64,000 nucleotides of DNA from Strongylocentrotus purpuratus (taxonomy: Eukaryota > Echinodermata > Echinoidea > Camarodonta > Strongylocentrotidae): positions 6,424,781 through 6,488,780 of the forward strand of contig NW_022145599.1 in the NCBI RefSeq assembly GCF_000002235.5, written 5' to 3'. The translations under genes and the position numbers were made by a program. Below, in pieces: positions 1-12,300 of the stretch; position 1 is the first letter of the stretch, and every line of letters begins with the position of its first letter. The notes below the pieces were generated by a model. It did no database searches, was not told the DNA's origin, and saw only the letters and a list, made by a program, of their open reading frames with translations.

Positions 1-1204
1 TGAACCACAAAATTTTGATGAATTCTTATTCAATTCTTAAATTTATTCAATGCAATTAAAAATATGGTCTATTAAAGAACATGGTTTGCAGAGTATACTA
101 GTACAAACTTATACTATATACAAGATAAGAATGAACATTAGCATTCAAATTACATGGCGATATAGAGAATTATATAGAAATGTTAAGTACAATCATCGAT
201 ATAATTATACAGAAAAAATACATTTAAAAAAATCTGGTAAAATCACATACCGATGTTATCAACAAAATTCACTGTAAGAATATTAGGTTGATGAATTTGT
301 TTAGTCAAAGCATACATACATGTACATGTACTCAAAATCTACAAGTATATTATTAAAGGGATCCAGTAACTTTGTCTCAGATTCTGAAACAAAATCCTGG
401 ATTTTGCTCATGCTGCAATGATAAGTATAAACCTTTAGGTCAGTCAGAAACCCCATTACTTTTACAAGCCAATCACCTGTCAGATTATCAAGATATTTAT
501 GATTGGAAACAGAAACCAGATTTTGCGTTTGACTAACGGTTTTCATAACACTACAGTCTACTGGGGAAAACGTGTATGGTAAAACCGGTCACTCAAAGAT
601 TTTTACTTTTTTAAAGCACTTTTTGATCATTTTAAAGCGCAATTTCTTTTAGGGCTTCAAATATTACACCATATCACAGACACTGATAACATGTAGGGCC
701 GTGCATCTCAGATTCAACATTGTTAAATGATGCCTTTAAGCATTTTTCAAGGCAATTTTAACAATATTTCACTAGCAGGATATCAGTATGATGGTGAAAG
801 ATATAATAGGTTTATCTGTTTCACATGATGGTGCTATGTGTTGATATTTATTTAACAAAATTCAAACGGCGCTGTTGAACACTAAACCAATTAAAGATGG
901 TTGTTGCTTGTTCATTTTTTATTTTTTTTTGTCTTGTGCACCTTACTTGTCAGTCGACATGTTACTAAGAATCATTACATTACATTTCTAATTGAATGGT
1001 GTTCTTTATTTGACTTTTGAGGTCCATGCAGAATTCTATTTGGAAGTTGCAACTCCAAAATCCCTCCTGGTACCCTCCTTGCTTGCTTCTGTTTGTGTAT
1101 GATAGAAATCGGTAAAGAGTTACTTTCTAAATACTTTGAGTCGCTCTTATTCATTACTTGATTTTGAGATTATCTTCATACTGATTTTTTGATTTCTTTT
1201 ACAG
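1..1204. other. Non-coding sequence upstream of the NDUFAB1-like last exon
   Basis: No exon encoding the conserved phosphopantetheine (DSL) segment of an acyl carrier protein is visible here on the + strand, so this is best read as intron of the gene whose last exon follows. The only structure seen is a dispersed repeat, listed separately. The small open frames on both strands are AT-rich and match nothing I recognise. Confidence 0.5.
330..755 (+). repeat. Dispersed repeat family C, copy 1
   Basis: This stretch reappears reverse-complemented at about 17445-17805. Shared blocks include the segment around TGACCGGTTTTACCATA, the AATCCAGGATTTTG block and the block reading TCTGTGATATGGTGTAATAT on one strand. 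Order is preserved across about 350-400 bp with small indels, which shows an interspersed element rather than chance similarity. No terminal repeats or target duplication could be fixed, so the class is unknown. Confidence 0.7.
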
Positions 1205-1296
1205 GAGTTGAGATCTCTGATGAGACTGCAGAGAAGCTTCTAAATCTGAAGGATGTCGTTGAGTGTGTAGCCGACAGACTGGATGTAGCGCACTAA
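1205..1296 (+). CDS. NDUFAB1: Mitochondrial acyl carrier protein, C-terminal coding exon (partial gene)
   Basis: A strong acceptor (TTTTACAG) precedes an exon that enters at codon position 2 and ends in TAA. It encodes about 30 residues beginning GVEISDETAEKL and ending in ADRLDVAH. From family knowledge, this aligns without gaps to the C-terminus of animal mitochondrial ACP (human ...GFEIPD..AEKL......VDYIAD..DVYE), sharing EI, D, AEKL, V, AD and DV at the same spacing. That region is helices III-IV of the ACP fold, downstream of the phosphopantetheine serine. The protein serves mitochondrial fatty acid synthesis, complex I and LYR-protein partners in the matrix. Upstream exons lie outside the window. 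The identification rests on this one exon, so another ACP-like protein is possible. Confidence 0.62.
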
Positions 1297-1321
1297 CATT
1301 CAACATAGACACTTGTTTTGT

Positions 1322-1886
1322 GTAAGTATCAGATAAATTGATGTCCGTGTGAAATTTGGCTGCCTTTATAGTCAAGAGACTTGGCCACATGTTCATACAG
1401 GCTGCTCAGCAGATGTTTGCTCTCGTTTTGGGACTTAAACACAAATCATGTTGTATGTAAAAATTATATCACTTTGTGAAAATCCAGTAGAAATAACAAT
1501 CATTCAATCACTACCCAGTACTTGATCTGTCCTTTAAGATTGCAAGTTTCTGGTAAAATTCAAACTGCCCATTTATATGGGATTAAAGAGGACAACTTAC
1601 AGATGATTGTGAAATTTCCTTTAGTTTGTTTTTACATCACTTGTATGTGTTTACTTCATTTTTTGTTTTCTGCAATGTTTAACTTACAAGGTTTCTGTGA
1701 TACTAGACTTGGCTCAACCCTCCCCATCTCTCTGTCTCCCCCACCCCTCTCTCTTTCTCTCCCCTCCCCCTCCATTGCCTGCACATTTTAATCAGTTGAT
1801 TACTTTATTACATTCTTTTTGCTAATGCACATTGAATTAATTCCCTCAACTCTTTTCTCTTTTCCCCTCTTTCCTTACATTTTCAG
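1322..1886 (+). other. Probable 3' UTR intron of the NDUFAB1-like gene
   Basis: A consensus donor (TTTTGT|GTAAGTATC) starts 25 nt after the stop codon. A consensus acceptor, a pyrimidine-rich run ending CATTTTCAG, ends the interval. No coding potential follows. A splice junction only 25 nt past the stop is inside the 50-55 nt limit usually tolerated by nonsense-mediated decay. Inferred from splice signals alone; the position of the polyadenylation site was not found. Confidence 0.45.
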
Positions 1887-2759
1887 ATTATACAGATATA
1901 TTGTATCATCGGCTATGACCAAGCGAATGCAGTGATGGCCAGAGGATCCCCCCTTTTAACACAGGGCTATAGACTGGACAAGTATTCCCCATTGTGCAAT
2001 GTGTGCATCATGTGGATATCATCAATGTTACACTCAATACACATGAAGGCTAGTCAGCCCTGACAACTTGTTCTGTAAAATTTGATTTGTCTTAAAAATT
2101 ATAAGAAGTACATGGTTTCAACTGTCCTCTTCCCTGGAAAGTTGTGATGCAACTATATGCTTTGTAATAGAACACTGCACTTTAATGCTATGTTTTCCAA
2201 AATACTCTTCCTGCTCTCATATTTCAATCCTCATTCTGTTGTTCTCATGTACTTTAATGAAACGCTTGAGGAACATCTGGTTATTGTATAAATTGAAGGT
2301 CTTATTGCACAACAGTCTATCTATCCATACCATTTAAGAGAAAGACTGCCCCTTGTTCTTTGTATTATCTGCTTATTGTCATTCTTTCGGCGCAAGATAT
2401 GACCTAAAATATATGGCGTTTATACACCAATGAGTGAATATGAGGGTTAGCAAGTCCAGTTGAAGGATCTGGTCTAATCCAGTATGGATGAGTCAGATCT
2501 GGTTTGATCTGGTTAGATCTGGCCAGTGTTAGATGCAGTCAGTTTCCCTTGCACTTCATTCACAGAACATATAAGTGGGTATTTGTGATTTGATTTGATT
2601 GGAGTATTTGGTAAAAATTAAATGTTTTGATGAGACCAGTAAATGATTTCTGTGTTGCTTTTAATGAATGAATTTGAATGTATTCTTTAATTCCATTTTG
2701 TTATGAATAATAACTGTGCTGAAAGTTGAGTCCGCATAGGTCAGAAAAAAAAGGTTAAA

Positions 2760-2935
2760 TGAATGAGAGAGAGAAAGAGAGAGAGAGGAGAGGAAAAGAT
2801 GTGTGACGGAGAGAGATGGATTGATAGACACATGGAGATAGAGAGAGAGAGAGAGGAGAGGAAAGGATGTGTGACGGAGAGAGATGGATTGATAGACACA
2901 TGGAGATAGAGAGAGAGAGAGAGAGAGGTACTGAA
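2760..2935. repeat. GA-rich minisatellite, two tandem units of about 85 bp
   Basis: Two nearly identical units, each GATGTGTGACGGAGAGAGAT followed by GGATTGATAGACACATGGAG, are separated and flanked by (GA)n runs. Translated frames across it are low-complexity artefacts. Confidence 0.85.
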
Positions 2936-3349
2936 AAAGAGTTATAAGCGATAGAAAAGGGAATAAGAGTACAAGGTGCGAGATGGAGGAAACAATAGAT
3001 GGAAAGAGATTCTTTTAAAGAATGAATACACAAGATGCAGAATCACACACAACATATCCTTACTATGCAGAGAGAAAATGTAAGAAATCAAGATGAAATA
3101 AAATAAGAGAAGAATAGGGAAGACAGTGCAAAACATGACAACATGGAGAGAATTTGGAGGTGGGAGAAAGCCCAGAATGGTTGTTCTGAAGATGCAGAGA
3201 GATAAAGAAGCTAATAAAGAGAAAGAACAATGCAGAACTAAGAATAGAAAGAGAAGAAGGTTTAGAGGAAGCACGATTGAAAACTGAATAATAACTGAAT
3301 CTTGGATAAGACTACAGACTGAAGAAAAACCCCGAATCATTCAATTCCA

Positions 3350-3675
3350 ACTGTAACTTTATCAAGACTAAGCCAAATTTCTGATCATTTTGACGATTCC
3401 AGAACCTTGCAGTACACACCAATACTTATATGCTAGATGATCAACCTTTCCTGATTGATTCCACAACGTTTCTTTCACAATCCAATCGCATGACCAGAAC
3501 TGGTCTTTATCTTTAAGGTCTCATGTATTCCATGCTCCTTGAGGCTTTCCATCTAGATTTATCATGGAAAAGATGGTGATTATATTTAAAGATAAAGTTG
3601 AGTTTTGGTCATGCGATTGCACTGAAAGAAACGTGGAATCGATCAGAAAGGGTTGATCATCTAGAATATATGTAC
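3350..3675. repeat. Fold-back copy of dispersed repeat family A
   Basis: The left half (about 3350-3515) matches family A copies near 19.9 kb and 39.6 kb. The right half (about 3590-3672) is the reverse complement of the end of the left half: the TAGATGATCAACC and GCATGACCA blocks recur inverted. The result is a hairpin with arms of about 85 bp around a 75-bp spacer. Confidence 0.7.
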
Positions 3676-3739
3676 TACCAAATATTATATTAAAAATTGA
3701 CCTTCCAGTAAATGCTTCCCCAGTTCCTACATTCAATTT

Positions 3740-6391
3740 ATCATGCCACTAGGACTCACCAAGCAACAAGTACTCACACGTAAGATGACTATCTGAGGAC
3801 AACAACAAAGGCTAAATTTTCTTTTCTGTTTTGTTTTTTAAATTGTGTTTAATTATCGGTAACAATAAAACGATACACACCACAGATAACATTTCACATA
3901 CAGAGAGCTACAAAAAAATAGTTGCTTATACATGTGAACATTACTATATGCTGGTATAGTATTCATTTTGTTTAATTTGTGTCATATGTAAAGCTAAACA
4001 TGAATTCATACTTTGTTTACAATACTTAACCCCCCCCCCCCCCCCCCCCCGCACCGAAATAAAGAAAAAAGATATTGGTATAATGATAAATTAGTAAAAC
4101 AATAATTTAGCATAATTGCAGACCTAGCAGCTTACATATTAACTGCAAAGACATCCATCTCCAGGTATTATAAGGTTACGAGCAAGATTGCTTCATGATA
4201 AAAAGTATATGTTTTTTTTCTACTATTGAAGTACAGGCCACCTTGTGGTCTGTGTATCATAATCATGTATCACCGATGTCAAACAGAGAACTGAAGCCAC
4301 ATGCAAGCAAAGAATGCACCTGGTTCTTATCAACAACATTTATAATAAATCCATGTTCATTTTAATCTTTAAATATACATCCAAATTTACACAACAGATC
4401 CTTTCCTACAATAACTCTTCACGTCAACACACATTTACGTATTTCCACGAAGATATACTATAAATCTAGCAATATAACTTTTATTTTATCCGTAATACAC
4501 ACGTATTTAAAATAGGAAACTTAGATTTTAAAATTTGTTTTCAAGTTTAAATAACTACATCTACCTCGACATTAATCGCATCAACTTATTGTAAACATAC
4601 TGAGAAAAAGTAGGGAAGTAGTCCGGTGTACAATGCCTAAAAGGTCTGTAATCAAAGCAACTAGCATTGCACATCTATCACAAGCAAACAAAGTGATGGA
4701 GAGAAGAAAAATAAAAAGTCTGAATTGATTCTAATCTACATAAAAATACACGTTTTCCAAAAGAAAAAGAGCAACACGAGAAAATCAAAAGATCCAAACA
4801 ATTTTCAACCTGATTACTTTGTTCTCTCATGGGTCTAATAGGAGATACACTACCCAGGGCTAGCTATTACAACTACAGATCTACCACCATCAGTCCATGA
4901 CACAAGTAACCCCAACTCTAACCCTAACCCTGATCTTGACCCTAATCCACTGTACTGATTGGGTGGGGTATTCTGTACAGAAGCTAATATTGTAGTGGAG
5001 AAAAAAAAAGCTTAACGGTACCATGTCCCATTTGCAGACCCCCAAAATGAAAAGGTTGAATTCCAACGGCATTTGAAAGAAAATACAAATTTAGAACTTC
5101 TTTCAAAATGCATGCAGCGTCCTATACGTCACACAGCACATTAATTAATTTAAAAATTAGTCAGAACTAAAACTTTCCACAAATGAACTAGCCCATAATA
5201 GCCACAGACTCATACCAAAAGATAGCCATATAAATAATTTCATCTGTTGTTATTTCTTGTTTAAAGTCTCTGAATGTCCTGTAGATCACAATCCAAATAG
5301 CTTGGACCTGCCCTATTACCAAAGATAAAAAGATGTCAGTCAGTCACTCAATAGTGTCTGACAGTCTAGAAAGTAAATGGGTTTCCCTGAATAATTTGAA
5401 TAAAGGACACTGCTACATGTAACATTTAAATTTCACAGATAGGACATACATGACATATTCATAATTCCTGCAAAGTTTTTCAGAATTTGATGACGGCTGC
5501 AAAAGGGACATACCGGTAGTATCTTTAAAGCACACCAGCCAGACTATATGAGCATTACAATCAGTTTTTTAGCACAATGAAATTCCCAACACTGATCAAA
5601 ATTGTAAAAGAATATCATTTAAAAGCAGATAATACATGCTTCTTCTCCTTTGGCAAATGCTATTTTAACAGGGGAGCCATTCATGCCACTGTTTGCTCTA
5701 ACCATTATGATCTTTAGATAATATTTTTTCCTTCAATAATGAATTATCAAAAAGAGTAAATTCTGTAGATTTGTGACCATGATTTGTACGTCACCAATGT
5801 CAGTAAATGTTGATAGCAAACAGTGGCATGAACGGCCTGCCATAGTTAAGTCTAACTTAAAGTCCATCTTAGTCTTTGTGAAACACCCCCCCCCCCCCCC
5901 CCCCAGCTCAAGTGTCTGATATAAAATGAAGTGAAGAGTAAGATGATGCATACAAATCAGAGCAGTGGACTGTGCCAAGTCATATACATACATGTACATG
6001 TACAATATTTGTTAAACTAAACCGAATCGGCAAGAAAGTTGTTTCAAACAGACTATCATCAAAATGTTATCATCTACATGACATGTGTTTGTGACAAAAA
6101 AAATAGAGCATTTTGTAATATTATTTAATACAATTTAATTGCATAAAACAAAAATATGAAGATTACAGATACCTTCTCTTATGGTGTATATAATGTAGAT
6201 GATTAAGTAAAATGACTACATACAAATTAAAAAACCATGGCAAATCATGAAAAAAAATTGGTGCGAAAACTAAAATAAGATTAAATAAAAAAGTAAAGCT
6301 GAACAAACTGTCAAATCTTTAGAAGAAGTGTAATCCATAGATACATGCAGATACCTCTTTAGACTGACATACAGAGTCCATCAAAGGATAT
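3740..6391 (-). other. 3' flank and probable 3' UTR of ZNF598
   Basis: No coding exon is seen on either strand. Features are two poly-C runs (about 4031-4050 and 5887-5904), a short telomere-like run of CCCTAA units near 4915-4935, and a family D repeat. No convincing minus-strand AATAAA was located close to the ZNF598 stop, so the transcript end is unknown. Confidence 0.4.
5030..5545 (-). repeat. Dispersed repeat family D, copy 1
   Basis: About 500 bp recur inverted at 18865-19410. Shared blocks include ATGTCATGTATGTCCTATCT, CTGTCAGACACT, TTTGGTAATA and GCCATTGGAATTTAACC-like sequence at the far end. Similarity is patchy (roughly 75-85% by eye) with indels, as expected for an old interspersed element. 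Confidence 0.72.
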
Positions 6392-9300
6392 TTACTTTCC
6401 CCTGCCCCATGTTGGAGCACCCCACGTAGGGGCAGTAGGGGCGGGTCTGCCAGATGATCTGCCAGATGACAAAGCAGGATATTCTTCATGTACATTCATA
6501 TGTTCAGCTAGATCTCTTGCAAGGACAATTTGAGAACAGACAGAGCAGATACTGCTACTCTCCCCTTTACCTGTTGACTTCCATGCTTTTGAACCTGACT
6601 TTGATGGCGGCTTAGTGTTGCTGATCTTCAAGACAGTGTCTTTCGGTGCCTTGGACTTTGACTTGGAAGCCTTGTAGCTGTTGTGAGCTGCTAGGAGTTC
6701 CTGCTGCTTCGCAAGATCTGGAAGAAGAGCGACTAACTCGTTGAAGACACTCTGGAAGTTTTCTTCTGAAAGAGTTTGCATGCAGCGCCGGTAGTATTCT
6801 TGAGCAGGGATCATGTTCTGACGGAACTCCCCAGAATCCTGTTTGAACTGACCAAACAACCTGGGGTCACCAAAACAGAAGCCTTGAATCTTGGCGACGA
6901 GGTCGCGATTCTGCTGCTTGAAGTTGGGAGCCTGAACGAATTCAGGTCCTGATGCTGCAGAGTTAGCTGCAGAAGAGAAACCAGGCGGAGGAGGCTGGAC
7001 AGCAGAAGATGAAGAGAAACCAGGAGGTGGGACACTGGAGGATGACAGAGCAGGAAAAGCTGCAAAGCCTGGAGGTGGTCGTGCACTAGATGAATCTGAA
7101 GACGCTGAAGGGGCCTTAGAACGGATTATTGTTGTTGGTTGGGAAGGAGCAGACATTGCTGGCTTCTGTACTGTAGATTCCATCTTTGCACCAGCACTGC
7201 TTTTCTCCCTCTTACTCTCCTTACCACTGCTCTCTGTTGCAGATCTGTAATTCATAACCTTAGGGTCTTGACTTGCTGATTGAGCTTGGGGCTTTTTATT
7301 AATATTTTTCTTCTTTTTATTCTTTTTCTGGTTACCACCCAGCAAACTAGCAATTGAACTCAGAGTGGGAAATTCAGCATCATCATCAGCTCCCGGAGAG
7401 GCTGTTCGGCTAGTTTCTACTGTTGATGTTGCAGGAGCTGCTTTGTTGCCATGTAATGAGCTGGGTGCTTTGTTGCCATGTAATGAGTTGTAAAACCCGA
7501 AAGATGCAGCAACATTCATAGGAGCATTTTTAATAGCACCATCTCCATTTCCTAGAGAAGGGAAATCAGCTTCTGTCTGCTGAGGTGCGGTACTCCACCT
7601 TCCTCCCATCTGAAAAGGTTGACCTGGTACAGCCAATGTTGGAAAGTCAGCTAAATCTGGCGCTTTCTTGGCTATATTTGTAGCATAAGAATCTCTGTTA
7701 GATATTGGATCAATGGCACCACCAGGCTTTAAAACTTCATTTTCCTTGTCTTCTTCAACTTTAAATTTATTTTTAGTCTCTCTTTTTGGCTGTATGGCTT
7801 CTACCGGTGAATCTGGTCTTCGACGCTCTATCACACGAGTTCTCCTCTCCTCTTTTTGAGGTTGAACAACCATTTTCTTTTTCCGTTCATCACGCCGTTC
7901 ATTATCTCGTTTAACTTCTTCTTTCTGTGCCGTTTCCAGGGATGCCTCTATTGCCATTTCCGTGTCTCTCTCTTTTCTGGAAGTAGGGAACAAAGAGACA
8001 AGTGTGACATAGCAATAAATATCACCATCTACAACACCAATTAACTGCACTCTCAAACAGTCATATCAAATCCATGAATCTTTCATCATAAGGAACATGC
8101 AGAGCTGCCAACCATTCCGTGTTTGCTGGAATTGATCCGTTTTTTCCTCCAAATTACGGTATTACGTTTTTTCTTCATAAAATACGTTTTTTAATAATTT
8201 TTTTAATAATTTTTTTTATTTTTTACATAACACACGTCAAACAACTGCCCTAAAATGGTGATTTGTTCACAAATTCAATAGAAAACTAATTTTAAAACAT
8301 ACTTGAAGAGAAAAATATTCTTTAAAAAAATGAAATGCCGATAATACCAAAATAACCACCAACAAAGTTACCTGCTTGTATGGAAAAAACAGCATGATGA
8401 ATGAACATTTCTGCATTGGAAGTGTGTCGCACGTGGTTGTAAGTTTCCTTTTTATGAATTCCTATTTTGGGCTTGAAATTCCTTTTTTTGGTCGTACAAG
8501 GTTGGCAGCTCTGAACATGCATTTGGCCTAACAACTTTAGAGCTAGGTTGAGAGGTAAACTTGTCTGAAAACCTGCAATGCTACACACATTGCAAGTATA
8601 AGGGTGTAGTGTGAAAGGGGCAGGGACAAGGTATGGAAAGCAGATCACATTCATAAACTGAGAACATACAGACATATTTTTGTCTTCTTTTTATTTTGCA
8701 AACTGATACACTTACTTCTCCATACTACAAGGTCATTAAACCTATTTAATGGAGCCAGGGGCGGATCCAGCCGGGGGCGAGGGAGGGGCACAAAAAGGGG
8801 GCCTGGAGGGGTATGGAGCTCTATTTTGTTTTTACTCAATTGAGGAGGGGGAGGGAAGGGGGGGGGGGCGTCTTGATGGCCCCCCTGGATCAACCCCTAA
8901 ATGGAGCATCGAGGAAAAGAACTGCCTTACTGTTGCCTTCAGAAGGCCAACCAAAATATTTATAAGTGTTTACCAGTAGTAATGACTTATGGGTACAGCT
9001 ACTAAGCAGCCATAACCCTAAGGTTAAATTGAAAGTTCTGATCAGAAGAATATTAAGTGCATGTATAAAACACAAAATGTTGAAGATAGAAAAGGAATAT
9101 ATATTATTTGAAGGAAACAAAAGACACATTACTTGCATGTGTAGTTCTTAAAAATTCACAAAATTTGTTAACATTTGGAAAGGCTGGGTCTGGAAGAATC
9201 TGGTGGAAATGGTAATAAAAAGTGGATTACGATGGGTGGGTAATGTGTTGAGAAGGAAAGATGATAAACCCGTGAAAAAGAGTGTAGGACCTGGAAGTAG

Positions 9301-12300
9301 ATGGGTTAAGAGAGAAAGGAAGACCAAAGATTTCATGCAAATATCTGGTGAAGAAAGAAAGTAGTAAGATTGGTCTAAATGTAGAGGATGCTCAAGACAA
9401 GGAAAAGAGGAGGGGAGGGAGTTTCATCGAAAGTCAGTGACCCCTCATAAGAGGGAAAATATCGACTTTAATAAATGATAATGAATGAGTGAAGGGACTG
9501 GCTGGGTGTTACAGCCCAAATCAGTGGTTAGCAGCTCTACAGACTAAGTAAAGGGCTAAAGGACTGTCACCGTCTGTAACTCTCTGGTGCGACTAATATT
9601 ACCTGTCTCTTTGATATCTGTTTCTGCCACCTCTGGTTCCTCCCCCGTAAGCACCTAAAATACACAAAGAATAATATTCAATAGTCATATTCCAAATCCT
9701 CAGAAATAAGTGAATAGAGAAGTATTTCACACTTTAAAAAAGATATTGCTTTTACAGGTAGGTAAAGGCTTCTACAAGAGAAATCTATGCGAAAATGTAG
9801 TTCTGTATTTGAGAAGGATTCCTTGATATAATACTTGTTTTGTTTTAAATTCAATGACTTAATTTACATTTACCTCAAAGATTCTTCACCAACAAAGACA
9901 TATGCCGACAAAAAAAATATCATACACAAATGTTGTTTGTCCTTTTACAATAACGGATAAACAATACAACTATGAATAGGCCGTTTTATCCAAACATTTT
10001 CTGACTTATCAAAGAATTTAGGGACCACTTTTGTCGTTTTAAGGGCACATGCTGCTTAGTGAATCATGTATTGGCTGCAGGGCTAAAGTCAGTGTTACAT
10101 TGCTCTGGCCCGTAATGTTATGAGTTCCTATAGGAAATCTATTATTCAGATGGTCATATCTAAGCCTATACTTACATATTCAATTGGTTTTCAACATTTG
10201 TACATTATTTTTGATGCTCTTTCGGAAAATGAAGAAAAAATTGAGAAATTCCAAGAATAGATTTTTGATGACGTCACACTTCACCACTCTATAGACTTTC
10301 CATTGAAGCATTAGGACACATATATATATTTGATTGTATTTTGGTTCTTGCTATCATTGAACTTACCATCTCTAGGTCCACGTTGATATTCTCTTTGTCT
10401 AGCTGGTAGGTTGATCTCTACATCCACCTGCCTAGTCTGTTTAGCTTGGATCTTGGTCATCTTACTAGCATGACGCTTAGCCTTGTGAGCCTTGAGATCT
10501 ATTTCACTACGGAAAGCTGCCACAAACTTCTCATTCAGGCATTGGTCTTCTTCACAGAGATAGTGATCAGATCGGAAATGATCCTCTAGGTCTTCATATT
10601 CACTGAGAGCAGAGAGATAAAAAGAAATACCATCACCACATTATTAGTAAAGCATTAAGTTCTGTACTAACAAAATAATACATGTACAATATGGATTCTA
10701 CATGAAGGCAGCTAGGTATTCGTCCAGGACCATTTTCCACACAGCAAATACAGTATCGCCCCTTGGGTAAGCTCAAAAGAAGCCCTTTCTTGAGAGCTGA
10801 CTGAGCTACTCCTGTTTACATAGAGATGTCATGGTCTAATAGATTTATTAACAGACTGTGGGTCTAATGGTAAAGGGTTTAAATTAATTCCTGCCTTAGC
10901 ACCAATGTCCTTTGGCAAGACATGTATTTACATTTGCTACTCTTCACTTAAGTGAAGTCAATGGGTACCTGGTGAAAAGAGGAAAAAATTCCTTGAATGT
11001 CTGAGTGTCTTATCAGGGTAGCTCTATGAAAGCGAGGGTTGATGCAATACTGTGCCTCTGTCCTCTGAATGTTGATCAGAGTTGTCATTAGACAGATTTT
11101 GCACTAATACTGTACGTTTGGAGCTAGAAGTGTGTAACATGATTTAAATCCTTTCTAGGTGTTCCAATGGCTCTAAACAGACAGAGCTTACCCTTTGGTG
11201 AAATGCTTTACTTATTGGTACCAATTCACCTGCATACAATCAACAATAATTACTTTTAGGTTTTAAAGGTACTACATAAAAAAAAAACATCCTTTCATTA
11301 AAGAAATTGATGTTTTTCCTCCAAAGCTTGAATTACATGAAACAACACATCTAGGCCCCTGTTTGAAACATGAAATAAAATTGTTTCTTACCCATAGTAC
11401 TGGTTGGTCACACCATCAGTCTCACAGAAATGACAGAAATAATGATCTTTGCGCAGATGGCGGTGAAGCTCATCGTTGTCAAAGTAACGGTCATCACAGA
11501 ACTCACACAGAGGATGTCCACGATACGATGTATCATCCTGATCTCCTGTGCGACGATGCCGAGCTAGATCCTTGCGAGTGTAAAACTTACGCTCAGATGA
11601 TAACACCTAAATTACAATGAAAGAGGAAAAAAACAAGAAGGTTTGAAGGAGAAATACAGATGAAAGAATAAAGGCAAATTCTACCTCTGTACAAAGTGAT
11701 GACATAAGTTCAATTGGCATGTTTTGTTTTTGTTTTTTTGTTACTTGAAATCTAATCAGCTTGATTTGTATACCTTCTAAAAGAAAACATCTAAAAATTT
11801 AGCAATTATAATGCTGGTTTTATCTTTCAAATGAAATTCTATAAGTATACTGTATACAGGTAGATCTATAAACCTGAAATGTTAAGTTTAAGAGTGACAA
11901 GTTTACCAGTCCAGTCTGTTCTGACGGGCGTTTACCTTAATATTTTCCACACAAAGCTGACACGAGAAAAGCTCATGCTCTTTACGCATGTGGACCTGGA
12001 GCTTCTTGAAGGTTGCATCGGGTTCTCGTTTGATGCCACAGATTCGACACTCAGTAGTCAGGATCCTCCGGTATTCCCCTTGGATGTCAGTGGTAGCAAA
12101 GAAGATGCCACTCTTGCGATCATTGGGAAACTTGTGAGAGATGATCCCATCAAAAAGATGCAGCTTGATTGTGAAAATAGCCTACATGTTTTGAAAGGAA
12201 AAGAAAATGGTAAAATTGTTAATTAACTGTTTAAGTTTGGGGGATAAAATTAAAAAACGAGAACATATTCAACATATTTCTTCCATTCTTATCTGGTCTA

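Noticed and set aside
4912..4945. Interstitial telomere repeat
   Set aside because: Only two or three degenerate CCCTAA units, which is compatible with chance.
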